Positions 7,737 to 15,017 of a stretch of DNA of 16,732 nucleotides are shown piece after piece. Positions within the stretch are counted from its first letter, which is position 1. Every line of letters begins with the position of its first letter. The notes beneath the pieces are model-generated. The model did not search any database and was not told the origin of the DNA. It saw only the letters and a list, made by a program, of their open reading frames with translations. Source of the stretch: Planctomycetota bacterium (GTDB lineage Bacteria; Planctomycetota; Phycisphaerae; UBA1845; PWPN01); NCBI GenBank assembly GCA_016209665.1, contig JACQVT010000714.1, forward strand, positions 1-16,732, read 5' to 3'. Both the position numbers and the translations under genes were made by a program.

Positions 7737-7787
7737 GGTCATGACTCCGTCTTGGAAAGCAACCTGCTGGAGCCCCACCGAAGCGCG

Positions 7788-8894
7788 TTAGGCCTCCAAC
7801 AAAACGACCTCAGCGCCGGCTGAGGTCCCCACCGGGCAGGTGCCACCGACGCGGATGCACGGCGGCAGGTTGAGGTTCTCGAACGTCCACTGCTCTTTCT
7901 CTTGCAGCTCGGCCATCTTATTGACGGCCAACTCACCGACCTTGTACCAGGAGACGTCGACGCTGGTGATCGCGGGACAGCCCGGCGCCCGCCAGAGCGC
8001 GGCATCGCTGCCGACGAGCGATGCCTCCTCGGGCACCCGCAGTCCGGCCGCCTGGCAGGCCATCATGGCCTCGACACCCGTGACTGACGAGGCGGTGTAG
8101 ACGCCGTCCGGGCGGATGTCCTTCAGTTGCGTCGCCAGCCAGGCCTCGATCTGCTCGCCGTTCATCCCTCCCGGTACGGTCAGCACGCGGACATCCGCGC
8201 CGGCACCCTGGGCGACAGTCAGGAAGCCCTCGTTGCGCAGGCGGATCGCCTCCCACGTCATCTCGTCCTGAATCAGCAGCAGCTTGTGGCGGTCCGCGGC
8301 GCGGAGCAGTTGAGCGGCGACTTTCCCGGCCGCCACGTTGTCGACGTCGATCGCGTTGGTGGGGAAGTTCGTGTGGTCCTCGGGGAAGACAACCACCACG
8401 GGAAGACATTGGTCGATCTGGCGCCGGACGGCCTCGGCGAGTACCGGTCTCGGCGTCCGCAGGATGGCGCCGAAGACGCCGCCGTCCAGCACGCCGCGGA
8501 CACGCTTCAGGGCCGCTTCCGGGTCGGGCGAGTCCTGCGTCGCCAGCACCGGGTAAAGGCCGAGCAGCCGCGAGGCCTCCAGGGCCCCGGCCAGAAACTG
8601 CCCCTCGAACGCCTGGTGATGCCACGAGATCGCGTCCGCCACCCCCGACCCGCGCAGAATCAATCCATAAAACGACGGGTGCGGAGCCCGCAGGCTCAAG
8701 GCCATGATGTTCGCCTGGTAGCCCATTTCCTCGGCGATCTCACGGACCTTGGCGACGGTCTCGGGCTTGAACCGCTCGACGATCTCCTGGCGGTTGGTCA
8801 GGATCAGCGAAACGGTCGCCCGTGATACGCCGGCGCGATCGGCGATGGCCTGCATGGTGGGACGGGTATGCTTCGGTTTCTTGGGGTCGGACAT
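7788..8894 (-). CDS. LacI-family transcriptional regulator
   Basis: 368 residues from ATG 8894, which has GGAG eight bases upstream; an upstream in-frame start at 8927 adds only 11 residues without a ribosome site. The N-terminal helix-turn-helix (TMQAIADRAGVSRATVSLIL, residues 13-32) is the LacI DNA-binding motif, followed by the hinge region near ALSLR. The rest is a periplasmic-binding-protein-like sensor domain with typical landmarks (DNVAAGKVAAQLL; DGVYTASSVTGVEAM; LVGSDAA; ITSVDVSWYKVGELAV). Length is slightly above the usual 330-350 residues. The effector is unknown: no sugar transport or catabolic genes are adjacent. The gene has its own TATAAT promoter element at 8954-8959 and probably leads a two-gene unit with the coiled-coil gene downstream. 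Confidence 0.93.
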   Translation of the reverse strand: MSDPKKPKHTRPTMQAIADRAGVSRATVSLILTNRQEIVERFKPETVAKVREIAEEMGYQANIMALSLRAPHPSFYGLILRGSGVADAISWHHQAFEGQFLAGALEASRLLGLYPVLATQDSPDPEAALKRVRGVLDGGVFGAILRTPRPVLAEAVRRQIDQCLPVVVVFPEDHTNFPTNAIDVDNVAAGKVAAQLLRAADRHKLLLIQDEMTWEAIRLRNEGFLTVAQGAGADVRVLTVPGGMNGEQIEAWLATQLKDIRPDGVYTASSVTGVEAMMACQAAGLRVPEEASLVGSDAALWRAPGCPAITSVDVSWYKVGELAVNKMAELQEKEQWTFENLNLPPCIRVGGTCPVGTSAGAEVVLLEA

Positions 8895-8953
8895 CCAGCT
8901 AGCTCCGGCGGTCGACGAACGGCCCACTTCTGAGGCTCCTCGAGCCGGCCCCC

Positions 8954-8959
8954 ATTATA
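8954..8959 (-). promoter_or_regulatory. perfect -10 box for the lacI-type gene
   Basis: The minus strand reads GGGTATAATGGG, a perfect TATAAT, giving a leader of about 50 bases to the ATG at 8894. The only TTGACA-like hexamer, CTGACG, is just 12 bases upstream, too close for a normal -35. CCCTG and CAGGG arms flank the spacer, a possible operator. Confidence 0.6.
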
Positions 8960-9306
8960 CCCTGCGAGTAACGTCAGGGGCATAAAGGGTCCGTCCGCGC
9001 CGCCCAGCCCATGTGGGCCTGAGTTTATCGGCACCGCTCACACACCTCGCCCACCTCTTCAATGGGCCGCTTGACACCCTCGACATGATCGTGGGGCGGA
9101 ACGAATAGCCGAAGGACGAACGGCGAGGTGGTGATGCTCGTCGGCGCCGTTCCGAACACAACGGGGTGGCCTGCCGGCATCGTCAGCGTCGATGAGATCC
9201 GGCAGAGGTCTGCAGGGACCAAGGGGGAAGCCGGGCGGGGTGGCCGAGGGCGGTTACCCGCTGTACGGCGCCTCGGATTCCGGACACCAAAAGCGTAGGT
9301 TGCCTC
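8960..9306. other. intergenic region between divergent regulator and activase genes
   Basis: Separates the minus-strand lacI-type gene from the plus-strand activase gene. Apart from promoter elements at its edges and a doubtful short minus-strand reading frame (9025-9180), I see no RNA gene, repeat or terminator. The central part has mixed base composition unlike the strongly coding-biased neighbours. Confidence 0.5.
9025..9180 (-). CDS. doubtful small protein, 51 residues
   Basis: ATG 9180 to a stop at 9025-9027. The residues look protein-like (MPAGHPVVFGTAPTS, SPFVLRLFVPP, ending EVGEVCERC), with a balanced composition rather than the Arg/Pro/Gly-rich look of most shadow frames here. No Shine-Dalgarno precedes the ATG; a TTG at 9222 would add 14 residues, and the frame stays open upstream to about 9318 without a start. 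It may be a small gene, the remains of a longer one, or chance. No family recognised. Confidence 0.25.
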   Translation of the reverse strand: MPAGHPVVFGTAPTSITTSPFVLRLFVPPHDHVEGVKRPIEEVGEVCERCR

Positions 9307-9336
9307 TTGACGTGGTCAGAAGTTAGTGGTTACATA
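9307..9336 (+). promoter_or_regulatory. possible promoter of the activase/dehydratase unit
   Basis: TTGACG at 9307-9312, an 18-base spacer, then TACATA at 9331-9336. The -35 is good (5 of 6), the -10 weak. Overlapping the -35 is an 11-base palindrome TGACGTGGTCA at 9308-9318 that could bind a regulator. The leader to ATG 9458 would be about 115 bases. Confidence 0.4.
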
Positions 9337-9457
9337 CATAGCGGCCCCGGGGCGGGTGGCGGATGGCTTTCCGGCGCGGCTGACCGCCTCCGAAGTGCAG
9401 ATCAGGCCCCTGGGCATGGCATCTCACCCGGCAGGCGGGTCGGGCGGAAGGCAGACC

Positions 9458-12400
9458 ATGACCACCTACATTGGCCTGGACGTCGGGGCCGTCAGTGCAA
9501 AGGCGGTCGCCCTGTTGCCCGCGGGGCAGGTGGAACGGTTCGTCGCCACCCACCGCCATGGAGCGGCCTTGCGGATGGTGGCGGTCGGTGGGCGGGACGA
9601 CATACGGGTGCTGATCGCCGAGGCCGTGCGGACGCGGGGACGACCGCTGGATGCCGCTCGAACCGTGTTCGCCGGCCTCATCGAACGTCTCGACGCCGGG
9701 CAGGTCGGCGGCATCGTCGTCACCGGCAGCGGCGGCGGGCTGGTGGCCGAGGCCCTGGGCGTGCCGCGGTGCAACGAGTTTCAAGCCCTGGCCCGGGCGA
9801 TGGGACTTCTGCACCCGCAGGTGCGCACAGTCTTCGAGATCGGCGGAGAGACGAGCAAGTACCTGCGGCTGGCTCCCGACCCGGCCAGCGGCGAGTTGGG
9901 TATCATCGACTACAGCACCAACGGCGACTGCGCGGCGGGCACGGGTTCGTTCCTCGACCAGCAGGCCGCACGCTTGCAGTACACGGTGCACGAGATCGGC
10001 GACGTGGTGGCGTCGGCCGAGCGGGCGGCCCAGATCGCAGGCCGATGCAGCGTGTTCGCCAAGAGCGACATGATCCACGCCCAGCAGAAGGGCTTCACGC
10101 CGCCCGAGGTGCTGCGCGGCCTGTGCCGGGCCGTCGCCCTGAACTACAAGTCGGCGGTCGTCAAGGGCCGCACACCAGCGCCGCCGGTGGTTTTCGTGGG
10201 GGGTGTGTCGGCAAACTCCGCCGTCGCCAGGGAGTTGCGCGAGGCGTTCGACCTGGCGGAAGCGGCGATGTTCGTGCCCGAGGCCGCGGACGCGATGGGC
10301 GCCATCGGCGCGGCGATCGTCGCCTCGCAGTCCTCACCGGCTGGGACGTTCGACGCTGTGGGCAGACTGGCCCGGCTGAGTGTGACCGTCGACGGCGGCA
10401 CCGCCTATCGGTTCCCCACCAGCCCGCCGCTGAACCTGGGCAACGTGCTGCTGCTCCGCGACCAGGTGCGCCCCTACGAGTTCCCCGACGGCGGCGAGAC
10501 CGTCGACGCCTATCTGGGCATCGACATCGGGTCGGTGGGCACAAAGATCGCCCTGATCGACGATCGCGGCGACGTCATTCACTCCATCTTCACGCGGACC
10601 GACGGCCGACCGATTCAAGTCGTGTCGCGAATCCTGCGCGAACTGGAGGAGACGTGCGGTGCGCTGGTCTGCATCAGGGCCGTCGGCACCACCGGCAGCG
10701 GGCGCGAACTCATCGGCGAACTCGTCGGGGCGGACGGCATCCACGACGAGATCACGTGCCACAAGACGGGGGCGTCGTTCGTCGGCGACCGGCTGCTGGG
10801 CCGCCGGCCGGACACCATCTTCGAGATCGGCGGGCAGGACAGCAAGTACATCAGCTTGCAACAGGAAACACGGATCGACCATCGGCCATCGGCAATCGAA
10901 ACGAGCCGCGGGGCTTGTCCCCGCGCATCCACGGGGACCGGGGATCGGGGGTCGGGAATCGGGGAGAGTGTCGTCGTCGACTTCACGATGAATGAGGCCT
11001 GCGCGGCCGGCACGGGCAGCTTCCTCGAGGAACGGGCGGGGGAACTGGGCGTCTCGATCAAGAATCAGTTCTCGCAGCTCGCCCTTGGCAGCCGGGCGCC
11101 GATCCGGCTGGGCGAGCGCTGCACGGTGTTCATGGAGCGCGACGTCAACACCATGATGCAGCGCGGGGCCGCCCGGGAGGACATCATGGCGGGGCTGGCC
11201 TACTCGATCGCCTACAACTACATCAACCGCGTGGTCCGCGGGCGGCCGGTGGGCGAGTGCGTCTTCTTCCAGGGGGGGACGGCCTACAACGACGCGGTGG
11301 CGGCGGCCTTCGCCGCGGTCACCGGCAAGCAGATCATCGTCCCGCCGCACAACGCCGTGCTGGGGGCCATCGGGGCGGCCCTGCTGGCCAAGGAGAAAGT
11401 GCTGGCCTCCGGCGGCCGGACGCGGTTCCGCGGCTACGACCTTGAGGCCGTGGACTACCGGTTGCGCGAGTTCACCTGCAAGGGCTGCAGCAACTACTGC
11501 TCGGTCCAGGAGTTCACCGTCGAGGACGAGAAGACGTTTTGGGGCGACAAGTGCTCGGACCGCTACCGCAAGCGGGCGAAGTCCCCGCGGAAGCCGATCA
11601 TCCCCGACCTGATCGAGGTGCGGCGACGGTTGCTGGCAGAGGATGACCAGTGTGGGACCGGCATCTTGCCGGTCCAGGACCCGGACCGGCTGGAAGCCGG
11701 TCCCACACCAAGGACCGGTGCAGCCCCCGTCACCATCGGCATTCCGATGGCGATGTACACGTGGGACCTGCTGCCGCTGTGGCGGCGGTTCTTCCGGGAC
11801 TGCGGATTCAACGTCGTCGTCTCGTCGGAGACCAGCCGCAAGACGGTGCGCATGGGCATCGACTGCGTAGTGGCCGAGCCGTGCTTCCCCATCATGGTCG
11901 CGCACGGCCACGTGCTGGAGCTGGTCGAGCGGAACGTCGACTACATCTGGCTGCCGAATATCCTGTCGGCCGAGACGAAGGCCAAGGACGTCGAGAGCCA
12001 CGTGTGCCCGTGGGGCCAGACGCTCCCGTTCGTCGTGCGGCAGGCCCCGGCCCTGCGGGCGTGGGCGGGGCGAATTCTGTGTCCGACGCTGCGGTTCCGC
12101 GAGGGCACCGAGCAGGCCCGCGAACCGCTGGTGGCAGCCGCCCGCGAGTTAGGCGTCAAGCGATCGGTCGCGAACCGGGCCTTCGACGCGGGCGCGGCGG
12201 CCGTGCGGCGGTTCCGCACCGAATACCAGCGAGCGGGCCGGGAGGCCCTCGACATGCTCGACCGCACCGGCGAGCCCGGGATGATCCTGGTCGGACGGCC
12301 GTACAACATTCACGACCTGGGCGTCAGCCTGTCGGTGGCCCGCAAACTGCGCGAACACTACGGCGTGAACGTCATCCCCGTTGACGCCCTGCCCCTGGCC

Positions 12401-12760
12401 GACCTCGACATCCGCGACATCAACGACAACATGTTCTGGGAGTACGGGCGCCGGATCATCGCCGCCGCCAAGCTGATCGCCCCGAGAACCAACCTGCACG
12501 TCATCTACGTCACGAATTTCAAGTGCGGGCCGGACTCGTTCATCAAGGGCTTCATCCGACCGGCGTCGGGCAAGCCGTTCTTGACGTTGCAGTTCGACGG
12601 CCACTCCAACGATGCCGGCATGATGACGCGCTGCGAGGCGTACCTCGACAGCAAGGGTATCCTGCGATGGTGGAAACAAGGCAAGGAACAGGCAGGGACC
12701 GAGGTCTCGCGGGTCGAACCCTCCACGTCCCCCAGATGGCCTACGCCGGTGCCCGGCTGA
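9458..12760 (+). CDS. tandem BadF/HgdC-type activase plus DUF2229 protein
   Basis: 1100 residues from ATG 9458, preceded by GGAAGG six bases upstream. Family: ATP-dependent activase of 2-hydroxyacyl-CoA dehydratases (COG1924) fused to a COG3580/DUF2229 region. Activase domain 1 (about 1-300): YIGLDVGAVSAK, IGGETSKY, GDCAAGTGSF (Cys158), RCSVF (Cys197). Domain 2 (about 352-645): YLGIDIGSVGTK, EIGGQDSKY, NEACAAGTGSF (Cys515), RCTVFMERD (Cys555). The Cys pairs are 39 and 40 residues apart, as in HgdC, where two subunits share one [4Fe-4S] cluster; here one chain could form it. Next comes a Cys cluster, CKGCSNYC (674-681), then DUF2229 from about 760 (IGIPMAMYTW, VAEPCFPIM). Two in-frame repeat-derived insertions lie at about 469-503 and 732-750. 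The partner gene overlaps the last 94 bases in the -1 frame. The activase would use ATP to drive low-potential electron transfer to the dehydratase; the substrate is unknown. Confidence 0.9.
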   Translation: MTTYIGLDVGAVSAKAVALLPAGQVERFVATHRHGAALRMVAVGGRDDIRVLIAEAVRTRGRPLDAARTVFAGLIERLDAGQVGGIVVTGSGGGLVAEALGVPRCNEFQALARAMGLLHPQVRTVFEIGGETSKYLRLAPDPASGELGIIDYSTNGDCAAGTGSFLDQQAARLQYTVHEIGDVVASAERAAQIAGRCSVFAKSDMIHAQQKGFTPPEVLRGLCRAVALNYKSAVVKGRTPAPPVVFVGGVSANSAVARELREAFDLAEAAMFVPEAADAMGAIGAAIVASQSSPAGTFDAVGRLARLSVTVDGGTAYRFPTSPPLNLGNVLLLRDQVRPYEFPDGGETVDAYLGIDIGSVGTKIALIDDRGDVIHSIFTRTDGRPIQVVSRILRELEETCGALVCIRAVGTTGSGRELIGELVGADGIHDEITCHKTGASFVGDRLLGRRPDTIFEIGGQDSKYISLQQETRIDHRPSAIETSRGACPRASTGTGDRGSGIGESVVVDFTMNEACAAGTGSFLEERAGELGVSIKNQFSQLALGSRAPIRLGERCTVFMERDVNTMMQRGAAREDIMAGLAYSIAYNYINRVVRGRPVGECVFFQGGTAYNDAVAAAFAAVTGKQIIVPPHNAVLGAIGAALLAKEKVLASGGRTRFRGYDLEAVDYRLREFTCKGCSNYCSVQEFTVEDEKTFWGDKCSDRYRKRAKSPRKPIIPDLIEVRRRLLAEDDQCGTGILPVQDPDRLEAGPTPRTGAAPVTIGIPMAMYTWDLLPLWRRFFRDCGFNVVVSSETSRKTVRMGIDCVVAEPCFPIMVAHGHVLELVERNVDYIWLPNILSAETKAKDVESHVCPWGQTLPFVVRQAPALRAWAGRILCPTLRFREGTEQAREPLVAAARELGVKRSVANRAFDAGAAAVRRFRTEYQRAGREALDMLDRTGEPGMILVGRPYNIHDLGVSLSVARKLREHYGVNVIPVDALPLADLDIRDINDNMFWEYGRRIIAAAKLIAPRTNLHVIYVTNFKCGPDSFIKGFIRPASGKPFLTLQFDGHSNDAGMMTRCEAYLDSKGILRWWKQGKEQAGTEVSRVEPSTSPRWPTPVPG
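10862..10965 (+). repeat. in-frame repeat-derived insertion in activase domain 2
   Basis: Family members pass almost directly from GGQDSKYISL to VVVDFTMNEACAAGTG. Here about 35 codons intervene, made of short reiterated motifs (ATCGGCCATCGGCAATCG; GGGGATCGGGGGTCGGGAATCGGGG) around a perfect 19-base palindrome, CGCGGGGCTTGTCCCCGCG, at 10907-10925. The frame is kept. The exact edges are estimated from the protein, not from target-site duplications, which I could not find. Confidence 0.7.
11651..11707 (+). repeat. TGTGGGACCGGC palindromic element inside the coding sequence
   Basis: A 57-base element with perfect 12-base terminal inverted arms: TGTGGGACCGGC (11651-11662) and GCCGGTCCCACA (11696-11707). 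Two inner hairpins are present: ACCGGC/GCCGGT at 11657-11673 and GACCGGCT/AGCCGGTC at 11684-11702. It starts on a codon boundary and adds exactly 19 codons, read CGTGILPVQDPDRLEAGPT. This 'TGILPV' peptide recurs in planctomycete protein predictions because the DNA element is repeated. It sits between the Cys-cluster region and the DUF2229 domain. Confidence 0.85.
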
Positions 12761-13962
12761 CGGTGGCGGGGTTCCGGTCGGTGGGGATCGACGCCGTGGT
12801 CGCGCCTCCGTCGGACGCCGAGACGCTCGAACTGGGCGGTTTGCACACCAGCGGCGAGGAGTGCTTCCCGCACAAGGTCACCGTGGGCGATTTCCTCAAG
12901 GTCTGCCGGGCACCGGGCTTCGATGCGGCGGGCACGGCGTTCCTCATGCCGACCGCCCACGGGCCGTGTCGGTTCGGACAGTACGGGCCCTACCTGCGGC
13001 GGCTGCTGAACGATCTGGGCCACCACGACGTGCTTATCATCTCGCCCACCAGCGAAAACGGCTACAGCGGGTTCGGGGACCACGCGCCGGAACTCGTATC
13101 CACCCTGTGGCTGGCGATCGTGGGCGGCGACATCTTGCAGAAGCTGCTGCTCAAGACGCGACCTTACGAGACTCGGGCGGGCGACACCGACGCGGCGTTC
13201 GAGCGGGGGATCGCGACGTTTGCCGGCGTGCTGAGCGCGCCGGGTCTCAAGCGGGCCAAGCGGGTGGGCCGGCTGGTGAAGGCGGTTCGGCGGGTCCGCG
13301 ATGAGTTCCGGGCCATTCCGGCGAAGTATGAGAGGGGCCGGCCGCTGATCGGCCTGGTCGGCGAAATCTTCTGTCGCCTGCACACGTTCAGCAACGACGA
13401 CGCGGCCCGGCGGGTCGAGCGGCTGGGCGGGGAGTGCTGGCTGTCGGACATCGCCGAATGGGTCTGGTACACCAACTGGTACAGCGGCAAGCACCTGGTC
13501 CGGACGCGGGGCCGGCTCAACGCCGATTATCTGAAGATGAAGATCAAGACCACGCTGCAGCGGCGCTACGAGCGGATGCTGCTGGCGCCGCTGGCCGAGG
13601 ATTTCGCCGGCTACGAGGAGCCGCACGACATCCGCGAGGTGCTGGCCCGGGCGGAGCCGTACCTGCCGCCGGAGGGGGCCATCGGCGAGATGGTGCTGAG
13701 CTGCGGCAAGACGATCTATTTGCACGGCAAGGGTGCCGACGGCGTCCTCGACATCAGCCCCTTCACCTGCATGAACGGCATCATCTGCGAGGCGATCTAC
13801 CCCGCCCTCAGCGCCGCCCACGACGATCTTCCGATCCGCGTGTGCTACTTCGACGGCGTGAACACCAACCTCGACCGCGACCTGGAGATCTTCCTCGACC
13901 TGGCCCGGGCCTACCAGAAGCGCAAGCGACATCAGCGACGGTATTCGTCGTGCTTTCGATGA
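12667..13962 (+). CDS. 2-hydroxyacyl-CoA dehydratase-like protein (COG3581 type)
   Basis: Catalytic partner of the preceding activase gene, belonging to the 2-hydroxyglutaryl-CoA dehydratase / benzoyl-CoA reductase D-subunit relatives. From ATG 12667 it has 431 residues; AAGGG about nine bases upstream may serve as ribosome site. ATG 12736 is an alternative, but homology seems to begin at GRTLHVPQMAYAG, upstream of it. Landmarks: DAVVAPPSDAETLELG, TSGEECFPHKVTVGDF, MPTAHGPCRFGQYGPYLR, LIGLVGEIF, LSCGKTIY and DISPFTCMNGIICEAI near the C-terminus. The Cys in EECFP, GPCRFG, SCGK and FTCMN are candidate Fe-S ligands. It overlaps the activase gene by 94 bases in the -1 frame, suggesting translational coupling, or a frameshift in what is one long gene in some relatives. 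Substrate unknown. The end lies 11 bases from the end of the convergent sigma-54 regulator gene. Confidence 0.87.
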   Translation: MVETRQGTGRDRGLAGRTLHVPQMAYAGARLTVAGFRSVGIDAVVAPPSDAETLELGGLHTSGEECFPHKVTVGDFLKVCRAPGFDAAGTAFLMPTAHGPCRFGQYGPYLRRLLNDLGHHDVLIISPTSENGYSGFGDHAPELVSTLWLAIVGGDILQKLLLKTRPYETRAGDTDAAFERGIATFAGVLSAPGLKRAKRVGRLVKAVRRVRDEFRAIPAKYERGRPLIGLVGEIFCRLHTFSNDDAARRVERLGGECWLSDIAEWVWYTNWYSGKHLVRTRGRLNADYLKMKIKTTLQRRYERMLLAPLAEDFAGYEEPHDIREVLARAEPYLPPEGAIGEMVLSCGKTIYLHGKGADGVLDISPFTCMNGIICEAIYPALSAAHDDLPIRVCYFDGVNTNLDRDLEIFLDLARAYQKRKRHQRRYSSCFR

Positions 13963-13976
13963 GCCGGCACGGCTCA
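13960..13976. terminator. 17-base palindrome spanning both convergent stop codons
   Basis: TGAGCCG-GCA-CGGCTCA is a perfect 7-base stem with a 3-base loop. Its first three bases are the TGA stop of the dehydratase gene and its last three, on the minus strand, are the TGA stop of the regulator gene. It could act as a short two-way transcript-end hairpin, but there is no T-tract on either side, so intrinsic termination is uncertain. Confidence 0.5.
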
Positions 13977-15017
13977 GGCGGTGCGGCCGTGCGGAGCGAC
14001 GCGGCGGACGGTGAAGGATTCGAGGCCGTACTGGTGGACCTTGCGGTAGAGGCGGCGGCGCTCGATCTGGAGGAGCTGGGCGGCCCGGGCCTGGTTGCCG
14101 TGCGTCGCCGTCAAAGCCCGCAGAATCAGGGCCCGCTCGGCGGCATCGAGGGGGATGATCTGATCGGGGCCTGGGAACTGACGCTTGGCGCCGGCGGCGC
14201 GGATTTCCTCGGGCAGATCGGCCGCGGTCAGCGTGTGGCCCGGCGACAGCACGTGAGCGTACTCGATCGCGTTGGCCAGTTCGCGGACGTTGCCCGGCCA
14301 GTCGTACGACATCAGGGCCGCGAGGGCGGAGTCATCGAGCGTCTTGATGGGCTCGTGATACAGCGCCGACAGGCGGGCCAGGAAATATCGAGCCAGCTCG
14401 GGCACGTCGCTCATCCGCTCGCGGAGCGGCGGCACGTCGAGACGCACCACCTTGATGCGGAAGTACAGGTCCTCGCGGAACTCGCCCCGCCGCACCATCT
14501 CCTCGAGGTTGCGGTGGGTGGCCGTGATGACGCGGACGTCCACCGGGATAGGATCCACGCCGCCGACCGGGATCACGGCCCGGTCTTGCAGGCAGCGGAG
14601 CAGCTTGGCCTGCATCGGCGGGGCCAGCTCGCCGATCTCGTCGAGAAACAGCGTGCCCCCGTTGGCGGCCCGCCAGAACCCGAGCGTGGGGTACTGGGCC
14701 CCTGTGAAGGCCCCCTTGACGTGGCCGAACAACTGCGACTCGAAGAGCGTGTCCCGAAGCGTCGAGCAGTCCACGGCGACGAACGGGCCGCCGGCCCGCC
14801 GGCTGGCGCAGTGAATCTGCTGGGCCACCAATTCCTTGCCCACGCCGGACTCACCACGGAGCAACACGGTGGAGTTCCGCTGGCTGACCGCCTGGATGCG
14901 GTCGTGCAGCCGGATGACGGACTCGCTGTGGCCCACCAGACGAAGAAGGGGATCCGCCCCGGACACGAAATCGCCGGGGACCGGCAGACGACTGTGCCTG
15001 TTCAATGACGGTTCCAT
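13974..15017 (-). CDS. sigma-54-dependent enhancer-binding protein without sensor domain
   Basis: 347 residues. The AAA+ domain has Walker A GESGVGKE (55-62), the sigma-54 contact loop GAFTGA (102-107), Walker B GGTLFLDEIGEL (120-131), LYFRIKV with the arginine fingers (184-190), and DWPGNVRELANAIEY (239-253). A Fis-type helix-turn-helix closes the protein (GNQARAAQLLQIERRRLYRKV, 307-327). Only about 25 residues precede the AAA+ domain, so there is no receiver, GAF or PAS domain; control must come through expression level or a partner, as with PspF-like activators. ATG 15017 has only a weak GGGA ten bases upstream. It converges on the dehydratase unit; regulation of that unit is an inference. 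I found no clear TGGCAC-N5-TTGC sigma-54 promoter by eye. Confidence 0.93.
   Translation of the reverse strand: MEPSLNRHSRLPVPGDFVSGADPLLRLVGHSESVIRLHDRIQAVSQRNSTVLLRGESGVGKELVAQQIHCASRRAGGPFVAVDCSTLRDTLFESQLFGHVKGAFTGAQYPTLGFWRAANGGTLFLDEIGELAPPMQAKLLRCLQDRAVIPVGGVDPIPVDVRVITATHRNLEEMVRRGEFREDLYFRIKVVRLDVPPLRERMSDVPELARYFLARLSALYHEPIKTLDDSALAALMSYDWPGNVRELANAIEYAHVLSPGHTLTAADLPEEIRAAGAKRQFPGPDQIIPLDAAERALILRALTATHGNQARAAQLLQIERRRLYRKVHQYGLESFTVRRVAPHGRTA

Noticed and set aside
10862..11707. CRISPR-like or tandem repeat array in the activase gene
   Set aside because: The repeats are two unrelated single palindromic insertions with no regular spacing or spacers.
10334..12001. 555-residue open frame on the minus strand
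   Set aside because: Antisense to the activase gene. Its only familiar string (TGFQPV) is the reverse reading of the palindromic repeat at 11651-11707.
12700..12740. Programmed -1 frameshift site between the activase and dehydratase genes
   Set aside because: No slippery heptamer in the correct phase; the C-run at 12729-12733 lies after the point where the downstream homology already starts.
12505..13932. 475-residue open frame on the minus strand
   Set aside because: Antisense to the dehydratase gene, which has strong family motifs on the plus strand.
13434..15008. 524-residue open frame on the plus strand
   Set aside because: Runs out of frame through the dehydratase gene and antisense to the sigma-54 regulator; no motif of its own.
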